From assembly GCA_964503775.1 (NCBI GenBank), contig CAZDBS010000013.1:1-19304 (forward strand): DNA of 19,304 nucleotides. Reading direction: 5' to 3'. Under the pieces are notes generated by a model that was not told the DNA's origin, searched no databases, and was given only the letters and a program-made list of their open reading frames with translations. The DNA comes from CAZDBS01 sp964503775 (GTDB lineage: Bacteria > Patescibacteriota > Saccharimonadia > Saccharimonadales > CAZDBS01). Position 1 is the first letter of the stretch; each line of letters opens with the position of its first letter. Below are positions 7,132-16,083 of this stretch, piece by piece. The translations under genes were made by a program, and so were the position numbers.

Positions 7132-7143
7132 ATTTAGTATCAT
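7114..7143 (+). promoter_or_regulatory. clpC promoter overlapping CIRCE
   Basis: TTGACC (7114-7119), 18-base spacer, TATCAT (7138-7143); each box matches five of six consensus bases. The start would be near 7150, giving a leader of about 50 bases. The -35 lies wholly inside the CIRCE spacer. Confidence 0.7.
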
Positions 7144-7198
7144 AGACCTATCCCTAGGATCTCGACCGATAATCTTGCAAAGGGTAGAAAGTGGGAAT

Positions 7199-9670
7199 AT
7201 GCCAGACGATTATCAAGAATTCTCAGACTTTATACGACATCTAACTGACAATGCCAGGGCGAGCCTGCAGCATGCTGATGCCATAGCTCGAAGCTTTGGA
7301 TCAGCCTATATTGGTACCGAGCATCTCTTACTTGGTGTCTTAGCGCAGGACGGTTCAATCGGCTCGAAAATTCTTCAGACAAACGGCGTGTCTATTGATC
7401 GAGCGCGTACTGCTTTGAATATGGCTCCCAAAACTTTGGTTATCAATCTAGGCAGCAAAGGCCTAAGTGAGACAGCGAAACTAACACTTAAAATGAGTTG
7501 GGACATCGCCCAGGAGTATAGCCAGGATTACTGCGGGACCGAACACATCTTGTACGGATTACTCAGCCAAAAAAATGCCCGAGGCACACAGTTGTTATAT
7601 GAAATGAGCGTAAACGTGGATTCTATTATGAACGAACTCGAAGCGTATCTAAGCCGGCAACAGGATGACGGCGAGGGGTCAACACGTACCAAGCGAAAAG
7701 GCAAGAAGCGGGGCAGTGCCCTAGACTACTTTGGAACCGACCTGACTGAAAAAGCCCGTCTCGGAGAACTTGACCCAGTTGTTGGGCGTGAACCTCAGAT
7801 TAAGAGAATGATTACGATACTGGGTAGGCGAACCAAAAACAACCCGGTACTGATCGGCGAACCAGGCGTCGGTAAGACTGCTATTGTAGAAGGATTGGCA
7901 CAAAGAATTGTTAGCGAGGAAGTGCCGGATGTACTCTTGGAAAAAAGAGTTGTCATGCTCGACCTGGCTGGTATGGTCGCCGGGACGAAATATCGAGGCG
8001 AGTTTGAGGAACGGCTCAAAAAAGTCATGGATGAAATCGTCAGCGATCCTGGCGTCATTGTTTTTATCGATGAGCTTCACCTGATAGTCGGTGCTGGAGC
8101 CGCAGAAGGCTCGATCGATGCCGGAAACATACTCAAGCCGGCTTTAGCTCGAGGCAAGATGAGAGTTATCGGTGCAACCACTATGGATGAATATAGAAAA
8201 TATGTCGAAAAAGACGTTGCTTTGGAGCGTCGCTTCCAGCCAATCGTCGTTCCAGAAACGACCATACCTGAAACCATAGCTATACTCCGAGGTCTTAAGA
8301 AGCAGTACGAGACTCACCATGGTGTCAAAATTAGTGACGAGGTTATAGAAGACGCTGTGATGATGGCCAAACGTTACGTCAATGATCGCTACATGCCAGA
8401 TAAAGCCATAGACCTCATAGATGAGGCCGCTTCGCACGTTCGAATCGAGAGACACAAAGTCAAACCTGAGCAGCGTAAGCTTCAGAAAGAACTGAGAAGT
8501 GTCACCGCTCGTATGGAGGAGTCGGTAGATTCCGAAGATTACGAAAAAGCAGCCAAATACAAAACTCGCATGAGCCAGATTAACAAGCAGCTGGAACAGC
8601 TTAGGACTTCAGAAAGTGAGACTACCGACCTAGCGCTTACAAATGACGATATCGCGCATGTCGTAGCGACTATGACCGGCGTGCCGGTGTCAAAAGTGAT
8701 GAAAACAGAAGCCAAGGCCTTACTCAATCTTGAGAAGTTACTTGGAACACATGTTATCGGGCAAGAAGAAGCTGTGGCGGCAGTGGCCCGGGCGATCCGA
8801 CGAAATCGGTCGGGTATCAGTGATGCGCGTCGACCTATAGGCTCGTTTATATTCTTAGGTCCAACCGGAGTTGGTAAGACAGAGTTAGCGCGAGTATTGG
8901 CCCGTGAGTATTTTGGTAGCGAGAAATCACTAGTGAAGATTGATATGAGCGAGTTTGGAGAACGCCATACCGTGTCGCGTCTTGTCGGTGCGCCAGCTGG
9001 TTATGTGGGGTATGAGGATGCCGGACAATTGACGGAGAAAATTCGTCGACAACCTTATTCTCTAGTCCTGTTTGACGAAATCGAGAAAGCCCATCCAGAA
9101 GTCTTCAACATTCTGCTGCAAATGCTTGAAGACGGTTATTTGACCGATGCCAAAGGCAGGCGTGTTGACTTCACTAATACGGTGATTATCATGACTAGTA
9201 ATATTGGAGCCCAAAAGCTCCAGAAGGAAGCGACTCTCGGTTTCAGCGCAACCACCAAAGACGATCAAAAGGATCTAGACTCAATACACCAAGCCAACAG
9301 TGAGAGGGTACTTGAGGAGGTTAAGAAGTTGATGAAGCCCGAACTCATCAACCGTATCGACAAAATCATTGTCTTTAGAGCTCTAACGAAGGCCAATGCC
9401 GAAAATATCCTGGGTCTTCAACTCTCGGAGCTGAGTGACCGATTACGTAAAGCGGGACTAGCGCTTCATGTCACGCCGAGCGTCAGAAAATACTTAATCG
9501 AACATGGTTATGATGCTCAAAATGGAGTACGGCCGCTGCGTCGAATCATCCAAGACAAACTCGAAGACGAGTTAGCCGATGGTTTACTTTCTGGGGCTTA
9601 CAAGAAGGGCGATACTGTCTCTACTGATGTCAAAAAAGGCACTGTACTGTTCAAACTTGTAAGCGAGTAA
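7199..9670 (+). CDS. clpC: ATP-dependent Clp protease ATPase subunit ClpC
   Basis: An 823-residue Hsp100 unfoldase that feeds proteins to ClpP. Domains in order: double Clp-N repeat (about 1-145; YIGTEHLLLGVL and YCGTEHILYGLL); first AAA+ module with Walker A GEPGVGKT at 220-227 and Walker B FIDE, Asp291-Glu292; a UVR-type coiled segment in the middle domain (about 443-468), which marks ClpC rather than ClpB or ClpA; second AAA+ module with GPTGVGKT at 554-561 and LFDEIEKAH, Asp626-Glu627; the ClpP-docking tripeptide LGF at 680-682; and the C-terminal D2-small domain. The start at 7199 gives a normal ClpC N-terminus. An in-frame GTG at 7121 lies inside CIRCE and upstream of the expected transcription start, so it is rejected. 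The ribosome binding site is weak. Neither McsA nor McsB, the usual adaptor partners in Firmicutes, is encoded nearby. Confidence 0.95.
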   Translation: MPDDYQEFSDFIRHLTDNARASLQHADAIARSFGSAYIGTEHLLLGVLAQDGSIGSKILQTNGVSIDRARTALNMAPKTLVINLGSKGLSETAKLTLKMSWDIAQEYSQDYCGTEHILYGLLSQKNARGTQLLYEMSVNVDSIMNELEAYLSRQQDDGEGSTRTKRKGKKRGSALDYFGTDLTEKARLGELDPVVGREPQIKRMITILGRRTKNNPVLIGEPGVGKTAIVEGLAQRIVSEEVPDVLLEKRVVMLDLAGMVAGTKYRGEFEERLKKVMDEIVSDPGVIVFIDELHLIVGAGAAEGSIDAGNILKPALARGKMRVIGATTMDEYRKYVEKDVALERRFQPIVVPETTIPETIAILRGLKKQYETHHGVKISDEVIEDAVMMAKRYVNDRYMPDKAIDLIDEAASHVRIERHKVKPEQRKLQKELRSVTARMEESVDSEDYEKAAKYKTRMSQINKQLEQLRTSESETTDLALTNDDIAHVVATMTGVPVSKVMKTEAKALLNLEKLLGTHVIGQEEAVAAVARAIRRNRSGISDARRPIGSFIFLGPTGVGKTELARVLAREYFGSEKSLVKIDMSEFGERHTVSRLVGAPAGYVGYEDAGQLTEKIRRQPYSLVLFDEIEKAHPEVFNILLQMLEDGYLTDAKGRRVDFTNTVIIMTSNIGAQKLQKEATLGFSATTKDDQKDLDSIHQANSERVLEEVKKLMKPELINRIDKIIVFRALTKANAENILGLQLSELSDRLRKAGLALHVTPSVRKYLIEHGYDAQNGVRPLRRIIQDKLEDELADGLLSGAYKKGDTVSTDVKKGTVLFKLVSE

Positions 9671-9687
9671 AACATACGTAAGCAGTG

Positions 9688-9693
9688 TATACT
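9688..9693 (+). promoter_or_regulatory. -10-like box ahead of the HExxH gene
   Basis: TATACT at 9688-9693, nine bases before the ATG at 9703, in a 32-base gap after clpC. No clear -35 and no Shine-Dalgarno sequence are visible. A transcript from here would be nearly leaderless; read-through from clpC is also likely. Confidence 0.4.
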
Positions 9694-9702
9694 CATACTT
9701 AA

Positions 9703-10674
9703 ATGGGCAGAGTAGCTAAGCGTATTGTTTCTGGGCTGGTTTCGATTGCTGTCGTGGTTGGTGGTATATATGTTATAGCCAATCGCCATGCCGTGCGTGA
9801 CTGGATCGTAACTAGAAATTATCAGCCGACAACCCAGATAGCTGGTTTGGTAGACAGAGCAGGTCTATCGTCTGCCGGAAGGCGCATCTTGTATGCCAGC
9901 CGACCCCAAGTAGACGACAAGGCGTCGTTTAATAATGACTGTCCAATCACCGAGAAGTCGCTGGTACTTGGTTGCTATGCAGACGGCAGGATTTACATCT
10001 TGAAAGTGGATGAGCCAAGGCTGGCAGGGGTTGAGGAGGTAACGACGGCGCACGAAATGCTCCACGCCGCCTATGCTCGTTTACCCAGCAAGGAACGAGA
10101 AGCAATCGACAAACTTGTGCAAGCCCAGTACGCCAAAACCAGTGATGAGCGGATTAAATCCCTTGTCGATGGATACATGCGTGACGACGCCGCATCGGTG
10201 CCAAACGAACTTCATTCAATCCTAGGAACTGAAGTTAAGGACCTGGAGCCGGAACTAGAAGCACACTACCGTAAGTATTTCACTGATCGAGCGCTTGTTA
10301 TCCATCTGAGTGATCAGTACGAGTCGGTGTTTGCCGAGCTCCAGAAGAAAGTCGCCCTGTACGATAGTCAGATAGAGAGTCTCAAGGCTCAAATAGACAT
10401 ACAACAAGGGTTACTGGAGCAACAGCGAGCGCAACTAGATACTCTGAGAGCCGCTATGGACGAGGATTTGAATCAGCAGCGGTATAGTGAATATAACAGC
10501 CAGGTACCTACATATAATAGTAAAGTTAGAACTTTCAACACAGGCGTCGCTAAGCTCGAAGACCTCATCAAGCAGTACAACAGTATCGTCAAAGAACGAA
10601 ATGACATTGTTGTTACACAAAAAGAGCTGACGCAAAAAATCGATAGCAAATACCAACCCCTACAGAGTAAGTAG
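9703..10674 (+). CDS. Membrane-anchored HExxH protein with coiled-coil tail (putative metallopeptidase)
   Basis: A 323-residue protein I cannot assign to a named family. An N-terminal hydrophobic helix (about 9-26, after a basic MGRVAKR) should anchor it with the rest outside. The middle has two cysteines (80 and 91) that could form a disulfide, then VTTAHEMLHAAY with the zinc motif HEMLH at 117-121. A conserved-looking PNELHSILGTE at 167-177 may supply the third metal ligand (Glu169 or Glu177), by analogy with gluzincin peptidases; this is inference. Residues about 205-312 are heptad-rich coiled coil (many Q, K, E, L) with a break near YNSQVPTYNSKV. It lies between clpC and radA, 32 and 20 bases away. 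It could be a cell-surface protease or a structural envelope protein that keeps an old fold; activity is not proven. Confidence 0.75.
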   Translation: MGRVAKRIVSGLVSIAVVVGGIYVIANRHAVRDWIVTRNYQPTTQIAGLVDRAGLSSAGRRILYASRPQVDDKASFNNDCPITEKSLVLGCYADGRIYILKVDEPRLAGVEEVTTAHEMLHAAYARLPSKEREAIDKLVQAQYAKTSDERIKSLVDGYMRDDAASVPNELHSILGTEVKDLEPELEAHYRKYFTDRALVIHLSDQYESVFAELQKKVALYDSQIESLKAQIDIQQGLLEQQRAQLDTLRAAMDEDLNQQRYSEYNSQVPTYNSKVRTFNTGVAKLEDLIKQYNSIVKERNDIVVTQKELTQKIDSKYQPLQSK

Positions 10675-10679
10675 AGTAG

Positions 10680-10688
10680 TGGTAGAAT
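10680..10688 (+). promoter_or_regulatory. Extended -10 promoter of radA
   Basis: TGGTAGAAT at 10680-10688 is an extended -10; six bases later comes the ATG at 10695. The arrangement is the same as at 488-505 and again lacks a Shine-Dalgarno sequence, so radA may have a leaderless mRNA of its own. Confidence 0.55.
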
Positions 10689-10694
10689 GAGCTA

Positions 10695-12035
10695 ATGGCC
10701 AAAAAAGCAAGTATTCAGTATGTTTGTGCAAATTGTGGAGCGGTCTATGGACGCTGGACTGGAAAGTGCTCCAATTGTGGGGAGTGGAATACTATTAGTG
10801 AACAAATTGACGTGACCAGCACTCTGGTATCTGGTGGCAGAAGACTGCAGGCTGAAAAAATCAGTGATGTTGACACTACGGAAAGTGCCGGTCGTATACC
10901 GACACATATATCTGACGTGGATCAAGTGTTGGGTGGCGGGTTTGTAAAAGCAAGTGTCAATCTCATTGCTGGCCAACCGGGTATCGGAAAGTCGACCTTA
11001 TTGCTACAAGTTGCCGCCAGTGTCGGCTCCAAACACGAAGTACTGTATGTCAGTGGCGAGGAGTCGGTCGCACAGGTAAAACTACGCAGCAATCGGCTCA
11101 AGACCAACGCGGCACGTCTATCAATCGTCACAACCAACAGCGCGGACGACATCGCAACTACGATTGCTTCAGGTGTATATGATCTCGTAATCGTAGATTC
11201 GATACAAACTATAAGTGTGGGCGCGATAGCATCAGCTGCCGGCTCTGTTAGTCAGATCACTAACAGTACGCAACTTCTGACGTTGGCTGCTAAGAATAGT
11301 AAAACTGCACTAGTGTTAGTGGGTCATGTTACCAAAGAAGGCGCTATAGCCGGTCCGAAAGTTCTTGAACACTTAGTCGACGTCGTGCTTCATCTCGAAG
11401 GCGATCGATACGGTGGCTTTAAACTTCTTAGGGCTATCAAAAATCGTTTTGGTTCAACCAATGAAGCTGGGATATTCGAGATGACAGAAACAGGGCTAAT
11501 CCCCGTAGCCAATCCGTCAGCCGCGTTGTTGGCTGAGCGGCAAATGAGTGACGGCTCTATCGTGATGGCTACGATGGAGGGGACGAGGCCGATACTAGTT
11601 GAGGTTCAGGCCCTCGTCTCGCCTACTTCGTTTGGGTATCCGAAGCGGGCGGCTTCAGGCATCGATATCAATCGAGTTACGCTACTGATTGCGATGCTGT
11701 CGCGTCGTACCAAACTTAACTTGAGCGAGATGGACGTTTATGTCAATATAGTTGGCGGTATACGGATCACCGAGCCGGCGGCTGATCTAGCGGTGTGCAT
11801 GGCGATTGCTTCAGCGGCGAAGGGGATGATGCTTAAGAAAAATGTCGTTGTCTTCGGTGAAGTAGGCTTGAGCGGCGAAGTCCGTCATGTACCAATGATT
11901 GATCGACGTTTGAGTGAAGCACAAAAACTGGGATTCGAGGGTGCACTTGGACCAAAAACAACTAAAAAAACTGTTTTTCTCACTTCTGTTTCCACCGTCC
12001 GAGAAGCACTCAATACATTTTTAGAGAAAGATTAA
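10695..12035 (+). CDS. radA: DNA repair ATPase RadA/Sms
   Basis: A 446-residue RadA, the RecA-like helicase that extends heteroduplex during recombination and repair. The order is standard: zinc finger with Cys11, Cys14, Cys25, Cys28; RecA-like core with Walker A GQPGIGKST at 93-101, VSGEES at 119-124, Walker B VIVDS at 165-169; the RadA-specific KNRFG at 249-253; and a Lon-protease-like C-terminal domain (about 285-446), which in RadA has no protease activity and acts as a DNA-binding scaffold. Length is as in other bacteria. The gene lies between the HExxH gene and the PIN/TRAM gene, nine bases ahead of the latter. In Firmicutes the order clpC-radA-disA-yacL is well known; here disA is absent. 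Confidence 0.96.
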   Translation: MAKKASIQYVCANCGAVYGRWTGKCSNCGEWNTISEQIDVTSTLVSGGRRLQAEKISDVDTTESAGRIPTHISDVDQVLGGGFVKASVNLIAGQPGIGKSTLLLQVAASVGSKHEVLYVSGEESVAQVKLRSNRLKTNAARLSIVTTNSADDIATTIASGVYDLVIVDSIQTISVGAIASAAGSVSQITNSTQLLTLAAKNSKTALVLVGHVTKEGAIAGPKVLEHLVDVVLHLEGDRYGGFKLLRAIKNRFGSTNEAGIFEMTETGLIPVANPSAALLAERQMSDGSIVMATMEGTRPILVEVQALVSPTSFGYPKRAASGIDINRVTLLIAMLSRRTKLNLSEMDVYVNIVGGIRITEPAADLAVCMAIASAAKGMMLKKNVVVFGEVGLSGEVRHVPMIDRRLSEAQKLGFEGALGPKTTKKTVFLTSVSTVREALNTFLEKD

Positions 12036-12044
12036 GGAACAAAC

Positions 12045-12818
12045 ATGGAACAAATTATCCAATACATAACTCTTGGCTTGATCTTGGTCACGGCCTGGAA
12101 GGTATTTGGGGTCGGTAATGGGCGCTCTAGGAAACTATCTAAGCACCGAATTGTTGTACTTGATACCTGTGCGCTTATTGACGGAAGGATTGTCGAATTA
12201 GTACGCAGTGGTTTCATGCCGGAGCAGCTGGTCATCCCGAGTTTTGTCATCAGGGAGCTGCAGGGTTTAGCAGATGGTAGCGACAGTCATAAACGAGAGA
12301 GGGCGCGCTATGGACTTGGTGTTGTGCGTGAGTTGCAGGACTCCAATCAGTGTGATGTGCGGGTTGATAGCAGTGATTTTCCGTTAGTAGCCGAAGTTGA
12401 CGACAAACTAGTGGCTTTGGCCAAGAAATTATCGGCGCAATTGTATACTACTGATTTTAACTTAGGCAAAGTGGCTGCGATAAGTGGCGTAACTGTACTT
12501 AATGTCAATGAATTAGCTCAAAGCATGCGACCAGTCGTGCTCCCCGGGGAACGAAGAGAAGTCAAAATTATTCAAAGGGGAGAAGGCCGCGATCAGGGTA
12601 TTGGCTATCTCGAAGATGGCACTATGGTGGTAGTTGACAGAGCATACGCTGCCTTGGGTAAGACGATTGCAATTGAAATCGATCGAACATTTCAAACGGT
12701 AGCCGGGAAGATGCTGTTTGCACATCCAGCCATGGAGAAAAAAGTCGGGCACAAATCGACAAACCATAGAGCCCACCAAGATACTTACAAAGCATCAGTG
12801 CCGAAAACCAGGGTGTAG
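12045..12818 (+). CDS. YacL-like PIN/TRAM domain protein, putative membrane-anchored ribonuclease
   Basis: A 257-residue protein with a single N-terminal membrane helix (about 4-22), a PIN nuclease domain (about 35-155) and a TRAM RNA-binding domain (about 166-222, RREVKIIQRGEGRDQGIGYL and onward). PIN acidic residues are in place: Asp40 in VLDTCALIDGR, Glu71, Asp119/Asp120 in AEVDDKL, and Asp137 in TTDFNLGK. This is the YacL architecture, though with one membrane helix instead of the several in Firmicutes YacL. The last 30 residues are basic and histidine-rich. AAGGA at 12034-12038 overlaps the radA stop and is six bases from the ATG, a good ribosome binding site, so it is in one operon with radA. 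The RNA target is unknown. Confidence 0.88.
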   Translation: MEQIIQYITLGLILVTAWKVFGVGNGRSRKLSKHRIVVLDTCALIDGRIVELVRSGFMPEQLVIPSFVIRELQGLADGSDSHKRERARYGLGVVRELQDSNQCDVRVDSSDFPLVAEVDDKLVALAKKLSAQLYTTDFNLGKVAAISGVTVLNVNELAQSMRPVVLPGERREVKIIQRGEGRDQGIGYLEDGTMVVVDRAYAALGKTIAIEIDRTFQTVAGKMLFAHPAMEKKVGHKSTNHRAHQDTYKASVPKTRV

Positions 12819-12832
12819 TCGTTAACTAGTAG

Positions 12833-15800
12833 CTAAAGTGATAATGGTGAGCCACTGGCGGAGGCGGACGTTATAACGGAACCATTTCCGTTGTTTCCTG
12901 TGTAGGCTGTGACGGTGACATTCACAGTGCAGCTTACACCGCAGAGTAGCGATGGTTGGGTCTTGACAGTATTGGCATTGACGACGTAGGGACTGGCATC
13001 ATCGGGATCAACCGGTGAGTAGGACCCGCTGTTTGCGGTGTTTGAAAAAGTCACTCGATAACTATTGGCGCTGCTTAGCTTACTATAGCCGACAGTTATC
13101 GTACTGCCACTTTTGGAAGCCGAGGGGCTGAGCGATCCGGCCGACTCGCCAGTAGTCGTCGCTGTAGCGTCGTATAGGGCTTTGTCGATGACCTGAACTT
13201 TGAAATTGACGGTTCCGGTGCCACTCGACGTGTAGTCATACGATGCCGTCCCATTACCGGTTATAGGTACAGTGTAAATCTTTGCGTCATTAGCATAGAA
13301 ATCAGCGGTACTCAGATCGTTTTTACCTGAAGCGTAAGTCGCCGTAAGTCTAAATACTCCACCTCCCAGATCCTCAGTAGACAGACTGACTGTGGGTTTG
13401 GCGTCTGAACAGAGATGTATATCGTCATCTTTAGTGATGTCATAACCCTCGGGTGATTCCTCGATGTCTTTCTTTGTGACAGCATCGGTATATAGGATAG
13501 AGTTGATCTTTTCTTTGGCCAGTTCTGGCGTACAGTCCGTGGCCTTTTTCTTAGAGACCTTGTCCATGATATACTCTTTGCCGTTTTTGGGGATACTGTA
13601 CCAAGAGGGGTAGATGTCTGTCCTGCCACCAACAGTCAATGTCTTGATACCAGCCGGCCTCTCTAGCCAGTCGCCGGTCTTCCAAAGTTTGTCAGCGGCA
13701 AGTACTTCTTTGTGGGCACGTTCCATGAATTTGCCAAACAGGGTACCTCNNNNNNNNNNNNNNNNNNNNNNNNNNNNNNNNNNNNNNNNNNNNNNNNNNN
13801 NNNNNNNNNNNNNNNNNNNNNNNNNNNNNNNNNNNNNNNNNNNNNNNNNGCGGCAAGTACTTCTTTGTGGGCACGTTCCATGAATTTGCCAAACAGGGTA
13901 CCTCCGGCGGTATGAAAGCCATTGAGGAGTGGACGTCCGTCGTGATTACCTACCCAGGTACCGACAGTGATCCTCGAACTGTAACCCATCAGCCAACTGT
14001 CTTTGGCGCGCGACTGTGGGGTGCCGTCGTCGGTCGTGCCAGACTTGGCAGCGACTTTCACGCCCGGCACATTAAACCCAATAGCCCCACGGCCAAAAAG
14101 CCCGGCGCGAGCATTGTCGTCAGAGAGTATGTCAGATATAAGATAGGCGACTTCATTGTTGAGAACCGGCTTGCCGCCATCGTCTTTCCACTCTTTGATA
14201 GTTTTGCCTGATGAGTTTTCGACTTTGAGGACATAAGTTATGTCTCTGTAAACACCACCTCTAGCAAAGGTTGCGAAGGCGTTGGCGTGTTCGATAGGTA
14301 TAACCCGCGCGCCCCCGATGGCTGCCGATAGACCGCACTCATCTCTGGTACAGAAAGTTTTGTCACCCATCTCATGCGCCAGATTGATAACATTTTCCAT
14401 ACCGGCTATGTAGGCAGCTTTGACGGCGGTGGTATTGCGTGATTGACCGAGTGCGGTTCGGATGGTCATACTGCCCTTGTACTTACTGTCTGAGTTGCCT
14501 GGCTTATAGCCGTTAATGTTGATGGGCTCGTCTTTGATAGGTGTTCCAGGAGCATAATCCATACCCGGACGATCTTTGAACAGCTCGGCGTAGTCAATTG
14601 GTTTGATACTAGATCCCGGTTGCAATAACGACTGGAGCGTATCAACATTTCCAAATCCCGGGAAGTTATAATCTCGACTGCCAACGTAGGCTAGAACTTG
14701 CCCGGTTTTATTATCGATTGCTACGATGTTAGCGTTGTCGGCACCCTGGGCTTCTATAAGCCTCATGGCACCATTAATCGAATCGATAGCGATGCTTTGC
14801 ATACGCAGATCGATAGTTGTGATGACTTTAAGGCCACCCTCGTAGACGGTCCCTTTGCCGAGCTGATCGACAAGCTGGGTCTCTACCTCATCCATGAAAT
14901 GAGGGACTTTGTTGCCAGCACCATAACGACTTTTTTGGTCAAGAGGGACTAACTTGGCGAAGGTATCCACTTTTTTGGCAGCTTCTGCTTCGTCTTTTTT
15001 GATGTATCCCTGCTCCAACAGGAGGTCGATGACACGCAGTTGCTTGGTGCGCAAACGTTCTTTGTTCGCTTCACGGTAAGGGTTAAAGGCTGGCGGTTGC
15101 TGGGGGATACAAGCCAACATCGCTGCTTCATCAATAGTCAGATCTTTGGCGCTTTTCCCGAAGTAACTTTTTGAGGCAGCCTCGATTCCGTACTCTGTCG
15201 GTCCGTAAGGGATTTGATTGAGATAGAAGGCCAGAATCTGATCTTTACTATATTGTCGCTCGAGCTCTATAGACAATATAAGTTCTTTGATCTTCCTAGT
15301 GTAGGAGCGTTCATATTTGGTACCAGAAAACAGTAAGTTCTTCACAAACTGTTGCGTCAATGTTGAGCCGCCCTGTTGATCGCCACGCCCAGTCAGGTTA
15401 TTGACGAAAGCCCTAGTTACGCCTTTGGGATCGAAACCCCCGTGCTCGTAAAAATTCTTGTCCTCCAGGGCGATGGTGGCTTTCTGAATGTTATACGACA
15501 TCTGGTCTATGGGTATTACGGTGCGGTTCTGGTCGCCATATGCTTCGTATAGTAGTGTAGCGCCGGTCCGGTCATAAAATTTGGTAGTCTGTTTGACTTT
15601 GGCCAGCTCGCCGTTGATATCAGATGGTAGACTGCGCCTGTAATATGTGAAAATAATGACGGTCAGTATCACAATCGCCGCCACCCCAAGACCGGCAGCT
15701 TTGAGCATGAATACTGCTCCGTCACGACTGAATACAAATGAGGCTAAGCGCTTGGGCTGTAGGCGGTAAAGTATGCGCTTAACTCTCGACTTGGGCAAAC

Positions 15801-15990
15801 TCGCCAGAAACTCAGCCTTGCGCCTAAATTTGGCGTCCTTTCGGCCTTTTCGTCGTTTTAACAGTGCTCTTTGGTTGATGGTGGTTGTAGTCTTAGGAAC
15901 TTTAGTCGAAGCCCTTTTAATCATTATCGGCTTCTTCAGTTTTGCGCGCTTCAAAGGACTCACCAACCTATCAAAATTTACTCGTTTCAT
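12833..15990 (-). CDS. Class A penicillin-binding protein with long C-terminal extension (interrupted by assembly gap)
   Basis: A bifunctional peptidoglycan glycosyltransferase/transpeptidase. In order: a very basic cytoplasmic tail (1-90); a membrane helix (about 95-115); a GT51 domain with catalytic ATIALEDKNFYEHGGFD (Glu176) and GGSTLTQQFVKNLL (207-220); and a transpeptidase domain with SSIK at 460-463, SRN at 517-519 and KSGT at 649-652. After about residue 720 comes a linker, then about 170 residues (830-1000) rich in Ser, Thr, Gly and Val that look like two Ig/fibronectin-type beta domains. The frame is broken by 100 N with 55-base duplicated flanks; collapsing 155 bases gives one frame of exactly 1000 residues. 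The stop at 12833-12835 is 14 bases from the convergent PIN/TRAM gene. It probably works with the FemAB products in wall assembly. Confidence 0.93.
13695..13904. other. Assembly gap with identical 55-base flanks (inside the penicillin-binding protein gene)
   Basis: Bases 13695-13749 are identical to 13850-13904 and the 100 bases between are N. Removing N plus one copy (155 bases) joins both halves in frame. It has the same geometry as the gap in nusA and is not a biological repeat. Confidence 0.95.
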
Positions 15991-15998
15991 GTCACCCC

Positions 15999-16029
15999 AT
16001 TATACGCTTTGCTTGGAACCAGTATAGCA
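15999..16029 (-). promoter_or_regulatory. Putative promoter elements of the penicillin-binding protein gene
   Basis: On the minus strand there are two -10 candidates: TGCTATACT (16029-16021, extended -10, which would leave a leader of about 25 bases including GGGGTG before the ATG) and TATAAT (16004-15999), which ends eight bases before the ATG at 15990 and would give a nearly leaderless mRNA. No strong -35 is visible for either. Both lie in the 93-base divergent gap shared with tyrS. Confidence 0.45.
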
Positions 16030-16035
16030 TTGTGC

Positions 16036-16063
16036 TTGGATCTTGGCTAAGGTCATATATACT
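16036..16063 (+). promoter_or_regulatory. Putative tyrS promoter
   Basis: TTGGAT (16036-16041), a 16-base spacer and TATACT (16058-16063). Transcription would begin near 16070, just at the GGAGAAGAG that may serve as ribosome binding site for the ATG at 16084. It is a moderate match. No T-box or other long leader could fit in this gap. Confidence 0.5.
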
Positions 16064-16083
16064 ATCCTGGAGAAGAGAAAAAC

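Noticed and set aside
7121..7198. GTG start at 7121 for clpC (26 extra residues).
   Set aside because: It lies within CIRCE and upstream of the predicted transcription start; the extra residues do not resemble a Clp N-domain.
13614..13883. Plus-strand open frames spanning the second N run.
   Set aside because: They are antisense shadows of the penicillin-binding protein and depend on N being read as coding.
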